Shown in pieces: positions 35,049-46,400 of a stretch of 64,000 nucleotides of DNA. The DNA lies in assembly GCF_015477765.1 (NCBI RefSeq), contig NZ_JADLQQ010000001.1, forward strand, positions 682,001 to 746,000, read 5' to 3'. The notes under the pieces were generated by a model that worked only from the letters and a program-made list of their open reading frames with translations, searched no databases and was not told where the DNA came from. The position numbers were made by a program, and so were the translations under genes. This DNA comes from Nocardia transvalensis (GTDB taxonomy: Bacteria; Actinomycetota; Actinomycetes; Mycobacteriales; Mycobacteriaceae). The first letter of the stretch is position 1, and the number at the start of each line of letters is the position of its first letter.

Positions 35049-36260
35049 ATGCGCGTGTTGCTGGCGACAATCGGTACGCGCGGAGATGTGCAACCCGTCC
35101 TGGCCTTGGCGGTGCGGCTGCGGGAGTACGGTGCACCGGTGCGGATCTGTGCGCCACCGGATTTCGGCGATCTGATCAGCGGTTTCCAGCTCCCATTCGT
35201 CCCCCTCGGCCCGCATTTGCGCCCGACCGCAGAGCGATATATGGGCGAAATTCCGCCCGACGAGCCGGACCGGCATCGGTCTACGACGATTGCCGACCAA
35301 TTCACCACGCTGACCGTGGCCGCCGCCGACTGCGATGTACTGGTCGCCTGTGGCGCATTGCCGGTGGCCGCCCGATCTGTTGCCGAACACCGCGGCATCC
35401 GCTATGTCGCCGCGGTCAACTGCCCGATCGCGCTGCCCTCGTGCCATCACGCACCGCCCCCGATACCGGGACCGGCTGCAGCACCGGGCATCGACAATCG
35501 CGCCCTGTGGTTTCAGGAAACGCTGCGCTGGAACAACATCTGGGACGACGCGCTCAATGCCCACCGCGCGGCGGTCGGCCTGGACCCGGTCGCGGACGTG
35601 CGCCCACACGTCTTCACCGACCGTCCGCTCCTGGCCGCCGATCCGGTGCTGGCGCCGTGGCCGGATCCGGCAGACCCCGACGTGGTGCAGACCGGTGCGT
35701 GGATCCTGCCGGATCGGCGTCCGCTGCCCGCGGAGCTCGACGCGTTTCTGGATGCCGGCGAACCGCCGATCTATTTCGGCTTCGGCAGTACGAGCGTTCC
35801 CGTGGCAACCAGCCGGGTGCTCATCGCAGCGGCTCGGGCCCTCGGCCGCCGGGCGATTTTCGCTTCCGGCTGGGCCGATTTCGATCCGGTGGCCACCGCG
35901 CCGGACCATATCTTCATCGGGGAGGTCAACCAGCAGGCGCTGTTCCCCCGCACCGCCGCGGTCGTCCACCATGGCGGCGCAGGCACCACTTTCGCGTCCG
36001 CGCGGGCCAGGACACCGCAGGTCGTCGTGTCCGAGACCGGAGACGAGCGGCTCCAGGTCTACGACCAGTCCTATTGGGCGCGCCGGGTCGACGACCTCGG
36101 AATCGGCCTCATGCACCCGGTCGCCGAACCGACGGTCCAGTCGCTCACCGCCGCGCTCGACGCCGCGCTGAAACCCGCGATGGCAGCGCGTGCTCGTGCC
36201 GTGGCCGCCACCATGCGCACGGATGGCGCGGCGATCGCCGCCGAATATCTGATCAGCTGA
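35049..36260 (+). CDS. GT1-family glycosyltransferase (UDP-sugar, vancomycin-GT type)
   Basis: A 403-residue GT-B fold enzyme beginning MRVLLATIGTRGDVQPVLAL, the acceptor-side N-terminal signature of the GtfA/UGT group. The donor-binding signature HHGGAGTTFASARARTPQVV lies near residue 305, followed by GDERLQVYDQSYWARRV. A strong GGAGGAG site precedes the ATG. Substrates may be natural products, sterols or lipids. It is the only non-ESX-like gene in this part of the window. Confidence 0.9.
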   Translation: MRVLLATIGTRGDVQPVLALAVRLREYGAPVRICAPPDFGDLISGFQLPFVPLGPHLRPTAERYMGEIPPDEPDRHRSTTIADQFTTLTVAAADCDVLVACGALPVAARSVAEHRGIRYVAAVNCPIALPSCHHAPPPIPGPAAAPGIDNRALWFQETLRWNNIWDDALNAHRAAVGLDPVADVRPHVFTDRPLLAADPVLAPWPDPADPDVVQTGAWILPDRRPLPAELDAFLDAGEPPIYFGFGSTSVPVATSRVLIAAARALGRRAIFASGWADFDPVATAPDHIFIGEVNQQALFPRTAAVVHHGGAGTTFASARARTPQVVVSETGDERLQVYDQSYWARRVDDLGIGLMHPVAEPTVQSLTAALDAALKPAMAARARAVAATMRTDGAAIAAEYLIS

Positions 36261-36288
36261 AATACCTTGCACCGGTGTATATTTCGAC

Positions 36289-36951
36289 TCAACCGAGATC
36301 GGGATACTGCGCTCGAGCCTCGTCCGACAGCTCCGCGATGCTCAGCTCCCCCGCTCCGCCGCAGACCGGGCATACCCTGGCGCCCAGGCATTCTCGGCAA
36401 CGCCGACGGCCCGAGGGCCCGCCCTTGGTCCAGCCGCGGCCGTGGCAGACGGGACAGGCTCCGAGACCGTCGCATTCGTAGCACAGCACCGCGCCCTTGC
36501 TCACGGTGTCCGATGTGACCTTCGGGAGCGGGGCGGTCGACGGTTCCGATTGGTACACAACAACGCTCGGAGTCTCTCCGAGAAGTACTACTCCGCCGTA
36601 CCCCTCCTCGGTGCGCACCTGGACGGTGTAGCCGTCGCGGGTGCCGACCACGGCGACCACGCCCACCGCGTCCGGATCGTCGGAGCGCTGGACCCGTACC
36701 GCCCACCCCGTGGTCTCCAGCGCGTGCGCGGCACGATCGACGAAGGCCGGGTCGTAGGGCGCGGACAGCTTGGCGAGGGCCTCGAATCGATGCTGGGGCG
36801 GCTGCTGCCAGTCCACCGCGGACGGATGCGACGGAATCACCACATGCGGTACCGAACCGGGAACCACCTGAGCCCCCAGCCACTGCAGCTGCGCGCGCAG
36901 GTATTCGGCCGCCCGGTCCAGCCACTGCCGCGCCTGTTCGTTCTCCGCCAT
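36289..36951 (-). CDS. Protein with a C-terminal DnaJ-like zinc-finger (CxxCxGxG) region
   Basis: A 220-residue protein. The first 145 residues form a mixed domain (QARQWLDRAAEYLRAQLQWL; HALETTGWAVRVQRSDDPDA). The end has four Cys pairs in DnaJ-like order: CYECDGLGA, CPVCHGRGW, CRECLGARV, CPVCGGAG, giving two zinc sites. The ATG at 36951 overlaps the stop of the preceding gene (TGATG); a GTG at 36954 is possible. No J-domain is present. Lying third in the giant-protein operon, it may act as a redox or folding helper, or as an immunity accessory. This is unproven. Confidence 0.7.
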   Translation of the reverse strand: MAENEQARQWLDRAAEYLRAQLQWLGAQVVPGSVPHVVIPSHPSAVDWQQPPQHRFEALAKLSAPYDPAFVDRAAHALETTGWAVRVQRSDDPDAVGVVAVVGTRDGYTVQVRTEEGYGGVVLLGETPSVVVYQSEPSTAPLPKVTSDTVSKGAVLCYECDGLGACPVCHGRGWTKGGPSGRRRCRECLGARVCPVCGGAGELSIAELSDEARAQYPDLG

Positions 36952-37403
36952 CACGGATGGTCGATCCGGGTCGGGTATGGGGTTGCTTCCTCCGCGTCGG
37001 GTTCGAAGGATGGTGTCGCCCCGGACAGGCTGAGGTATCCGTTCACGCTCTGGATAAGGGTGAACCCGTACCCGTCCGGTGTCCGGGTATCGGCGCTGCG
37101 CGGGTTCTCATCGGTCTGCGTCGGCCAGCCCTGCTGTTCCCACGCACGGATCACCAGGTCGAAATACCGATCGCAGGTATCGGGAGTGGTACCGAGCACC
37201 CAGTACGAGATGGTGAAGAATTCCAGGACGTTGTCGGGATCGCTGTCGTTCCAGGGCAGGGTGACACCGCGGTGCAGCACCGCATTCGGAAGGTCCGGAT
37301 GTCGTAGCGTCAGCGCCAGTTCGGGGGGCAGTATCCGGAGCGTCTCGGTGTAGTACCGGAGCAATTGTTCGCGTGCCGCGGCCTGCGTCGTCGCCGGGAG
37401 CAT
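36951..37403 (-). CDS. LppA-fold-like cytosolic protein, candidate immunity partner of the giant protein
   Basis: A 150-residue protein without signal peptide, preceded by a very strong AAAGGAGG site. The second half (CDRYFDLVIRAWEQQGWPTQ; TPDGYGFTLIQSVNGYLSLS; ATPSF) follows the same helix then three-strand order as the LppA-like lipoprotein at 3938 (SRWADVLKVARDIAAQNGIT ... TGCRF). It lies 52 bases downstream of the giant gene, the place where immunity genes of polymorphic toxins sit. The relationship is seen by eye only. Confidence 0.6.
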   Translation of the reverse strand: MLPATTQAAAREQLLRYYTETLRILPPELALTLRHPDLPNAVLHRGVTLPWNDSDPDNVLEFFTISYWVLGTTPDTCDRYFDLVIRAWEQQGWPTQTDENPRSADTRTPDGYGFTLIQSVNGYLSLSGATPSFEPDAEEATPYPTRIDHP

Positions 37404-37455
37404 ACCGTCCTCCTTTCGTCGATTCGAAGGGCCGCGGGACCGGCCCGCTGCCTGT

Positions 37456-40400
37456 TCAGCGGAGCCGGTGCCCTTGGCCGGTCAAGATCAGCCCCAGCTT
37501 CCTCCACGCCTTCTTCCTGGGATAGAAGTAGTTCGGGGCCGTGTGGTCGGCCGGATTCCAACCCTGCCGCGCCGGACCGGGTGTGGAATCGGACTCGAAA
37601 ACCGTAGCGCCGAACGCGGGGTCGGTCGGGAGGGGGCCGTGGTTGGGAGGAATCAGCTTGACGGAGTCGTAGTCGGATATGGTCGCAAAGATGTGGTCAC
37701 CGTTGTCGGCGGGGTCGACACCGGTCAGTCGAAGATCCGCCACGCTGTCCACGCCGGTGCCGAAGCTTCCGATGAACACCAGCGCGTCGGCATTCAGTTC
37801 GTTTCCGTGCCCGGCCGAATGCCCACCGGTGACAGCGCCGTAGGAATGCGCGATGGTCGTGGTGTACGCGGGTGGTCCCTGATGAGTGACCCGTAGCCCG
37901 TCATGGAATTCCCGCACCTTCTGCGCGCCCTCTTCCGCGTTGACGGACGAGGCCGCCGCAACCAGGGAGCTGGGGTTGTTGTAGGCGCCGAACAGCAGTG
38001 CCGCTGTCTTCGCAGTCGGGTCGTACAACTCGACGGCCTGATGCATTTGTATCAAGGTTTGCACAGCATAGCCGTGACCGCTGCGCCGCCGGAACGCGCC
38101 GGCCAGTGCGACCGCCACATAGTCGGCGGTATCGGGATTGCCGAGAGCGTAGATGTACTGGAGCTTGTCATCGAGATACGACAACAGGGGCTGGGGTCGG
38201 CCTTCCTCTGTCGTATCGAGGTAACTCTTCATGTCGTCGATGATGCTCAGACGCTCCTTGTTTCCCTCCAGCTCGGCCTGTTCCCGCAGCATGGCAAGGG
38301 TTTGCCGGTTGTACCTGTCGCGGTCGATGTGCGGTATTCCGTCCCGGTTTCCGATGAACGGGTCCTGGGCATACAAGGCGTCCTTCTCCGCGTCGGACAA
38401 TCGCGACCAGAGTTCGTGCAACTGTTCCGGATCGGTAGGTACTCCGATATCCGGGAGCGCCGGACCTGCCGGATCGACCTCCGCATCCAAAGGCCACCGA
38501 TACCATCGTGCCCCGTTGTCTTCGTTCTCGACGAGGTTGTCGCGGACGATCCGAAGCCGCTCGCCGGTCCCCTCGGGAAGCGTCACCCCCGACTGCATTT
38601 GCAATGCCACGTGATACCTGAGGATGCCACGATGGAACGTCTCGGACAGGTCGAGCTCGGGCGCGGTTTCGATGCTCACAACTTGCGGAACCGTGACCGC
38701 GGTCAGGATCCGGTCTCCCGCCACGACGAATCGACCCGACATCTCGAATGAGAGCGCACGCGAGAGGGCCGGATCGTCGGGGAACATCTCGACGGTGAAT
38801 GTCCCCTCGTCCATCGAGAAGGTCAAGCGCACATCCTGGATCGTGGCCCGCCGGTCTCCGGTCAGCTGTTGCCACGCCTTCAACCAGCTTTCCTTGGCGG
38901 AGACCAACACTCGATCCCAGTGCACATCACCTTGCCGAGCCATGTCGGCCAGCCACCGCAGTTCCTCCGGCCGCGCCGCGCTCCGGAGCACATCCTCGCT
39001 CGGAGGCTCATTGCGCTGGGCGTCGATGCCGACCGCACCCATCTTCGTCGAACCGGCGACCACAGCGGCAAAATAGTCGCCGTCGCGCGTGAACGAACCG
39101 ACGACAGTCCTCGGCCACACCGGCTCCGGGCCCGGCCGAATTGCCACGTCATCGATGTTGCCGTCGAATTCCTGCAACGCCCGAAGCGCCACGGCACGAG
39201 CGTTGTCCTCCTCGCCGGGCACCGTCGGATCGTGACCGACGGTCTCGCTGATATGCCACTCGGGTTCGGGGAACAGCGACTCCAGCGATCCGTCCCCAGC
39301 ATCGTCGATGTGGGTGATCGCGGGCTCCGGATGCGCCTGGGGATCGGCCGCGTGTTCGGCACTCGGCAGCAGCGGCTTCCGGTCGGCGCCGAATGCGATC
39401 GCCGAAATCTTGCGCGTCCCCGGCGTCTCGGTGCCCGGTTGGTACGGGTGCCACGCACCGTCGTCGATATTCGGATCGCTGACCATGACGACGCCGTCTC
39501 GAACAGCCATCAGCGACATGTGCGCGACATCCATGTCACCGATGGAGTATTCCTCGATCACCAGCATCGCGGTCGCGGGATCGTCGGGGTCGGTCAGCCT
39601 GAGGTTGATGTCGTCACGCGACGCGACCTGCCGCATGCGCCCGCCCGCGAACTGCTCCTCCACCTCGGCCGGTGACCGGCCCGACAGGCTCGCCGTCTCG
39701 GGAACGGTCACCTCGAGGCCGAGTTCGGCTGCGGCCTTGCGCAATACGCGCAGGACGCAATCTTCCGCGGGCGTATCCGAGTCCTGGGCGGGAGCCCGGT
39801 GCCCGCTCGACCCATCCCCGGCCGGGCCGGGCGGCACCTCACCCCGCCGACCCAGGCCGCTGTTCGGCTCCGCCCCCTGCTCGGCCGAGTGCCCGAGGGC
39901 CTCGGGAAGGCCGGATGAACGAGCCTGCTCACCCACGTCCGGTCGCCCGGCAGCGACATCGGATGCGGTGGGGGCCGGGTTGTACACGATCACCATGCGG
40001 TCGGTCGGTTGCGGCGGTGAATACTTCGCCATGGCGGCCGGGTTGATCACATTGCTCGCGCCCGCGTCGATCGAGTACACGTAGTTCTTGTTGCCCGGGT
40101 ACGCGAATTGGGTGTGCTCGATGATCTCGAACGCGTCGGCGACCGAGGGTGGCAGCACCCGATTGATCGCCATCATCAACTCGTCGCCCTGGATGTGTCC
40201 GCGGTCGCCGGGGGTCCCGCCCTCCCTGAGCTCGGACTTCATATCCCACTGGATCTCGATGCGCGCACCGGGCGCCAGGGCCCTCGGCAACTGCCGCGCC
40301 AGCGCGTTGTACTCGGCGTCGCCGAAGTGGGCGCTGACGTTGTTGATGTAGAACCGCGCTACACCGCCGTTGTCGCCGACGTTGAGCACCTCGCCGGAGA

Positions 40401-43400
40401 AGAGCAGATCCGCGTACACCATCAGGGAGCCCGGGACGGTCAGCGGTCCCGGATCCAGAATGCCGAGGACCCGGCGGCGCTGTCCCGCATCGGCATAATC
40501 GCTCGCCAACTCGGTCTGCAGGATCAGCCCGCCGCCGGAACGGTCCGACAGCGGTGTCAACTCCACCGCGAAACCGCTGCGGCCCACACCCACGTCGACC
40601 GTGTGACCGCCCTCTCGGGCCGCCGCCACCGAGGGCCGCTCCTCGAACAGCACGGGATGATTGCGGTCGGCCGGCATCCGGTACTGCGGGCGAGGGCGGG
40701 TGAGCACGTCGATCGACGACCGTCCGTCGGCCTCGGCGTGGACCACGACCACGTATTCGGCCTGGAACCCGTGCGCCGCGGCCCCCCGATTCGCTCGATC
40801 GATGCCGTGCAGGAACTCGCGCAGCGACATCGAGGCACCACGCGGGTGGCCCGGCAGCGGATGCGGGAACTCGATGCGGCCGGTGCCGCGATCCAGCACA
40901 CCGCCGACCCGATCGGGAATGTCGGCGAAGGTGCGGGCCACCTCCCGCATCCGGTCGAAATCGATGGCATCGCGCAGCGATAGCGGGATTCCCGGCGCAT
41001 GCTGCACCTGGTCGATCGCATCCAGCAGCGCCCGCACCCGTTGCGGCGAGCCGTGCGGCATCGGATCGTTGAACGCCGCCCGCAGCGGGGCGAGTTCGTT
41101 CATGAACTGGTCGTTGGTGATCTCGTGGTGGTCCTCGTCCCCGACGACGGCCTTGCGGGCGGCATTGGCGGCCTTGTCGGCGAACATGGGTTCGAACATG
41201 CGCCGGCACAGCTCTTCCCGCATCCGGCCGTTGAGGGCCAGGGCCTCGGCCATCACCACATCGTCGGCGAAGTCACCGGTCAGGATGTCGCGCAGCTGGG
41301 CCAGGTGGGCGGCGGCGGACTCCTCGAACTCCGCGTCGGTCAAGTCCTTCCCGAAGACGGGTCGATGCTCGAACGCGTCGAGGTGGTCCGGGCTCACGCG
41401 GTGCGCCAGCTCGGGGTCCCAGGCGGCGAGCCGCCCCGCCGCGTCACCGGCCGGGTCGGTGATACCCAGATGCTCCAGCAGGTCGCCGAGGTCCTGTCGG
41501 ATCTCCGAGAGCAGCCTGGCCCGATTCGGATCGAAGATCGCCTCGTCCAACTGTGTGGCAACGACCTTCAGCTCGGCGAAGCGGACACCCGGGTGCCGGA
41601 AGTCGGGATCGGTCGCCTGCCGGATCCGAACCAGCAGATTCGCCGCGGCGCGCGGGATGTCGCGGTTGCGCAGGCCCTTCGACAGCGTGATGTCGAATCC
41701 GGTCCCGTCGGCACTCCGTCGGAAGGAACCGATCGCAGTGCCTTCCACCTCACCCACATGGATGTGCACCGGCCGACCGTCGGGAAGCAGCAGGTGCCCG
41801 TTGCGATGCCAGCCCACCCCGGCGGGCACGAGCGCCCGGACCGAGTTCTCGACGGCGTTCAGGGCCATCTCCCGGGTGAGTGCCTTCTCGGTGTCCGGAC
41901 GCGCGGCGCCGTGGAATTCACCGAGGCTGTCGGCGATCTCGACCCCTTCGGGGTCGATGCGGGTGTTCGCCGGATCCGGCGCGGTCTGCGGAGGCTCGTC
42001 CGCGGGGAGATGAGTGTCCGGGTCGGAGCCGGAGATGCTGGCCCACACCGACTTTCCGCGGCCCTCCGGCAGCGCGGTGACACCCGTCGCATCGGATTCC
42101 CGCGCGACGATCGAGCCGCCGCGGCCGCGATTCCCCTCGCCCGCCAGCGGTTCCTGCGGTGTGTCGTCATCGTGGAATGCGGCGAGCAGCGCCTCCGGAT
42201 CGGCGTCGGCGTCGAGATCCGGGAAGGCATCCAGCAACGCCTCGGGATCCAGATCGCTCAGCGCCGCCGAGTCCGGATCGACGCCCGTCTGCTGGTCCGT
42301 CGCATCGGCGCGATGCACGACCGACGTCGCGCCCTCGGTGAGCAGGGGATGGTCCGGGTTGGTGTCGACCACCTGGATCAGCACGGTCCAGTCGCCCGGA
42401 TGACCCACCACCCGCAGCTCCAGTCGCACCGGACCGGTGCTGTGCTCGAGCGCGTTGGCCACCAATTCCGAGGTGACCAGCCGCACCGAGTCGTTGCGGC
42501 TCTCCAGCCCGAGCGCGGTCATCTGGTCGACGGCCCAGCGCCGCGCCACCGGCGCCCAGCTGGTCCGCTCCCACGACCCGTGATCATCCTCGGTCAATCG
42601 TCCTTGCGCCTGGGCGTCTTCCGGCGTCCCGATGCCCACCACCAGATCGGCCTCGTGCAGCACCGGCCTGGAATCGAGTTCCGGAGTTCCGAGCTCGCTC
42701 GGTGACAAGCTCGTCGGCGCGATCTCCGCGTCCTGCGCCGCCTCGGGCCCGGGCCCCTCCGGCACGTGCACCGCGGGAAGGTCGATCCCGACTCCGGATT
42801 CCGCCAGCCATGGCTGCACCACTCGGGAGTGGAATTCCTGCAGCGCGGCGTTCACACGCACCGCATCCGGGCCCAGGGAGGCATTGGAATACTGGGCGAT
42901 GATTCCGCCACCGCTGCGGACGAGTTCCAGTGTGACCGAACCCGGTTCGCCGCGAACCGGATGGAGCGACAGCGTGATCGTCACCCGGCTGAAGCCCTCG
43001 TGGACGTCGGTGACGGACACCCAGAAGTCGTCGCCGTGCCCCCGGAACATCCTCGACAGTTCGCCGCTGCCGACGCCGTCGATCACGTCCGTGACGGTCG
43101 GAGCGTCATCCCGCGCCCACAGTCGGCCCTGGGTGCCGTCATCGAAGTTCACCCCGGACAGATCGACACCGAGCCTGTGCATTTCGTACCGGAACTGAGC
43201 CGCGAAGCGTGGGTCGGTCACGGTGTCCGGGTAGCCCTGTGATCCGAGCACGCCCGATTGGATGCGGCCGTTCTCGATGACCCACAGACCACACGCGGCC
43301 GGCCCGTCCTCCGGGTTCGCATAGGTGGCGTGGACCTCGGCATGCAGGACCGGGCCGCCCCGGATATCCCCGGGCGTCGCGCCCAGCAGGAACGAATCTC

Positions 43401-46400
43401 CGAGGATATCGGTCGAATACGGTCGGCCGTCGGGACCGTAGAACAACCCGTCCGGGCCGACGGTCAGCCTGTTCACCCGCGCTGTTCGGCCGGGGTCCGC
43501 GGTGGCTCCGGGTGCGTGCGGCCGCGCTATCTCGTAGGTGTCCCGGCTCGGTCGCATCGGATCCGGCGTGCTCTGGCCGATGCGCAGGGTGTCCGGCAGC
43601 GGCGTCTGCTCGCCCACTCCCTCCACGACTCGGCCGTCGTGGTAGACGATTGCCCACGTCGCGGCGGTCTCCGCCCTGGTGCCGCCGGTCAATTCGGCCA
43701 GCGACACCCGGTAGCCGGTCTCTGTGACGAACCATTCGCGGCCTTGCGGATCGGTCCCGGCGTATGTCACCACCCGGCCGTCGACGTCGAATCGGTCCAT
43801 GCCCAGATGGGTGATGGTGTAGGAGTGCGCGCCGACGCCGAAGTCGTCGGTGGTGGTGCGCTGGTCCACCACCCAGGCGGTGGCTCCACTGCCCTGCGCG
43901 CGCAGGGCCTGCAGCAGCTTGGTGTGCGCCCCGGAGTCGGCGTCGGCGACGAACTGTTCGGGCCGGGCGCCGCGGAAGTTCGCCTGCAGGTCGCCCCACG
44001 CCACGCCGCTGAGTCGTCGCGGATCCAGCGACACCGGATCCGCGACGTCGCCCTGCTGCTCGCGCAGGTGCTGAATCGACTCGGGCACACAGTGATTCAC
44101 CGGATCGAAGGCGGTCGGAATCCGGTAGTAGGCCTCGGCCAGCGTCTCGACGGTGTCGATATCGGCCGCGGCCTGGTCCACCTCGGCGCGCAGCTCCCGC
44201 AGTTCGGCAGTCAGCTGCTCGGGGCTGCGCGCGGTCAGATCGGCGAGCTTGCCGGCCTTGAAATTCTTGTAGATGGCCTCGGCCTGCTGCGGGGTGGCCG
44301 ATTCGAGATCGACGCCGAGCATCCGTACCCAGTCCGCGTCCGGCGTCGGCACATCGGTGACCGGCGAACTGGCCCGGGCCCGCAGCGCATCGAGCAGGCG
44401 ACCGTAATCCTCGGCGATCCGCGCCGCGTGCTGCGGCGAATTCGGATCTCCCACAGGCAATCCCATGGCATTGTCATGGGCCTGTTCGGGGACCCGCGGG
44501 TCCATGTCGACCAGCTCGGGATGCTCACTGAGCAGCTTCGCCAGCTTGTCGAGGTGCGCGGCCCGGTCCGGATGCTGCTGACGCAGCTCCTCGATCACCT
44601 CGGCCGGAGGTCGGCCGCGCAGGGTATCCCGCTGCAGGTCGAGTTTGCTCAGCAGATCTTCGAAGTCGCCGAAGCGGCGCACGGCGGCCTCGTTGTGCCC
44701 GTAATCCACCAGTGCGGCGATCCGCAGCGCCCGCAGCGCGTTCTCCGTGCGCAGCCGATCGACCGTGGCGGCCACCCGATCCGGGGACAGGTCCGCCAAC
44801 GGCACATCCAACCGGGCGGCGGCATCGTCGACGCGGGCCGCGATCTGGCTCGGTGACAAGGTGGACGGATCCAGGGGCTCGGCCGGTGTCGGCTCCGGCA
44901 GGTTGTCCGGGACCACGCGCCAGGGTTCGTCGCCCTCGCGCACCATGGTCACCGAAACTCGGCGGCCGTCCACCGCACCGGAGAAGTGCCGGACCTCGGG
45001 CGTGGCCACCTGGGCCGTGTGAATTCCGGTGAGATCGGCCCAGGCGACCCGGTATTCGATACGCCAGCCCCCGTTGGTCAGCCCCTCGGCCAGGTCGGCA
45101 TTGCGAGGGTCGGCCAGCGCATCGGCGAGCAGACGATCGTGGTTGAGGCCACCGTCGACCACGACCAGCCGCATCGGCTCGGTGCCGACCAGTCCGATGC
45201 CCCGGTCGGGATCCAGCATGACGCCGTTCTGATCATCGACCCACCGACGACCGGCGTCGCGGGCCATGGCGTCGGCGAGGTCGCCGAATCTCGTGTCGGC
45301 GGCCGAATACCGGTGCGCCAGCCTTTCGAAATCGGCGGCGGCCCGGCCGAGTTCGCGGCCGCGGTCGTGCAGATCGTTCAGCACGGTGTCGAGGTCGGCA
45401 CCGGTCAGCGTGCGCGGATCGACGCCGAGCATGCGCGCCCAGTCGCCGCGCTCCAGGCGAATCTGGTCGCGCCGCAACGCATTCTCGAACAGCTTGCGGA
45501 CCATCGGGTCGCTGCTGTATTCCAGCTGCCACCAGCGGCGCGGCAGATTCGGGTTGTTGTTGACGTTGACGCGGCGCTCGAGGTCGAGCCGGTCCGGGTC
45601 GTGGCCCAGCTCGGCGTGCATCTCCTTGACGAAATGCTCGATCATGTCCGGGTTGTGCTGCCGGATCATGTCCAGGTAGCCGACGTGCTCGTCCTCGGCG
45701 TTGTAGCGCAGGGCCGCGTCGCGCAGTCCCTCCACCATGGCCGCGTGCCGCACGACGCGGTACTGCAGTTCGGCCGTGGCGCGCCGCACGGCCTCCGGGC
45801 TCAGGTCCGGCAGCGGCAGGCCGAGATCGTCCGCGGCCTGGTACAGCGCGACTCCCTGGCGATGACGCTCGGCAATCGCGTCCGAAAGCTCTTGCCGCTG
45901 CGCGGAGTTCGGGTCGATGATCTCCCGGTCGGGCACCGGCGGGACGACATCGCTCTCGACGCCCGGGCGTTCCTGGGCCGCGGGCAGTTCCGGCGGCCGG
46001 GGCTGACCCGGATCCACACCCGTATCGCCGCGCAGCCAGCTGATGAACTGGCCGCGTCCCTTCCACAGTTTGAGCGCCTGCAGCGTGAAGAACGCCGGAT
46101 CCCAATGGACCCCGGCGTCGTGCCCGGTCACCGCGTGCGTGGCCGAATCGGCGACCGACTGGTAGTAGTCGGCATTGCGCTCGGACCCCAGCGGATACTG
46201 GATGCCCATGTCGTGCCGCGTGAACGGCGCCTTCAACCGCCGCCAGAAGCGCTTCCACTTCGTCTCGGGAGACTGCTGTGCCGGTGGTGCCGGGCGCGGC
46301 GCGGGGTGGGGCGCGGGCATCCGCTGCGCCGGAACCACCCGCCAATTGCCGTCCACGTCGGCGACCAACTGGACGGGCACCCGCTGCCCGTCGATCTCGA

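Noticed and set aside
42900..43380. A cytidine-deaminase domain in the giant, suggested by an HAE triplet and a later Cys
   Set aside because: The second zinc motif (P-C-x-x-C) is missing; only A-A-C-G-L follows, so a deaminase call is not supported.
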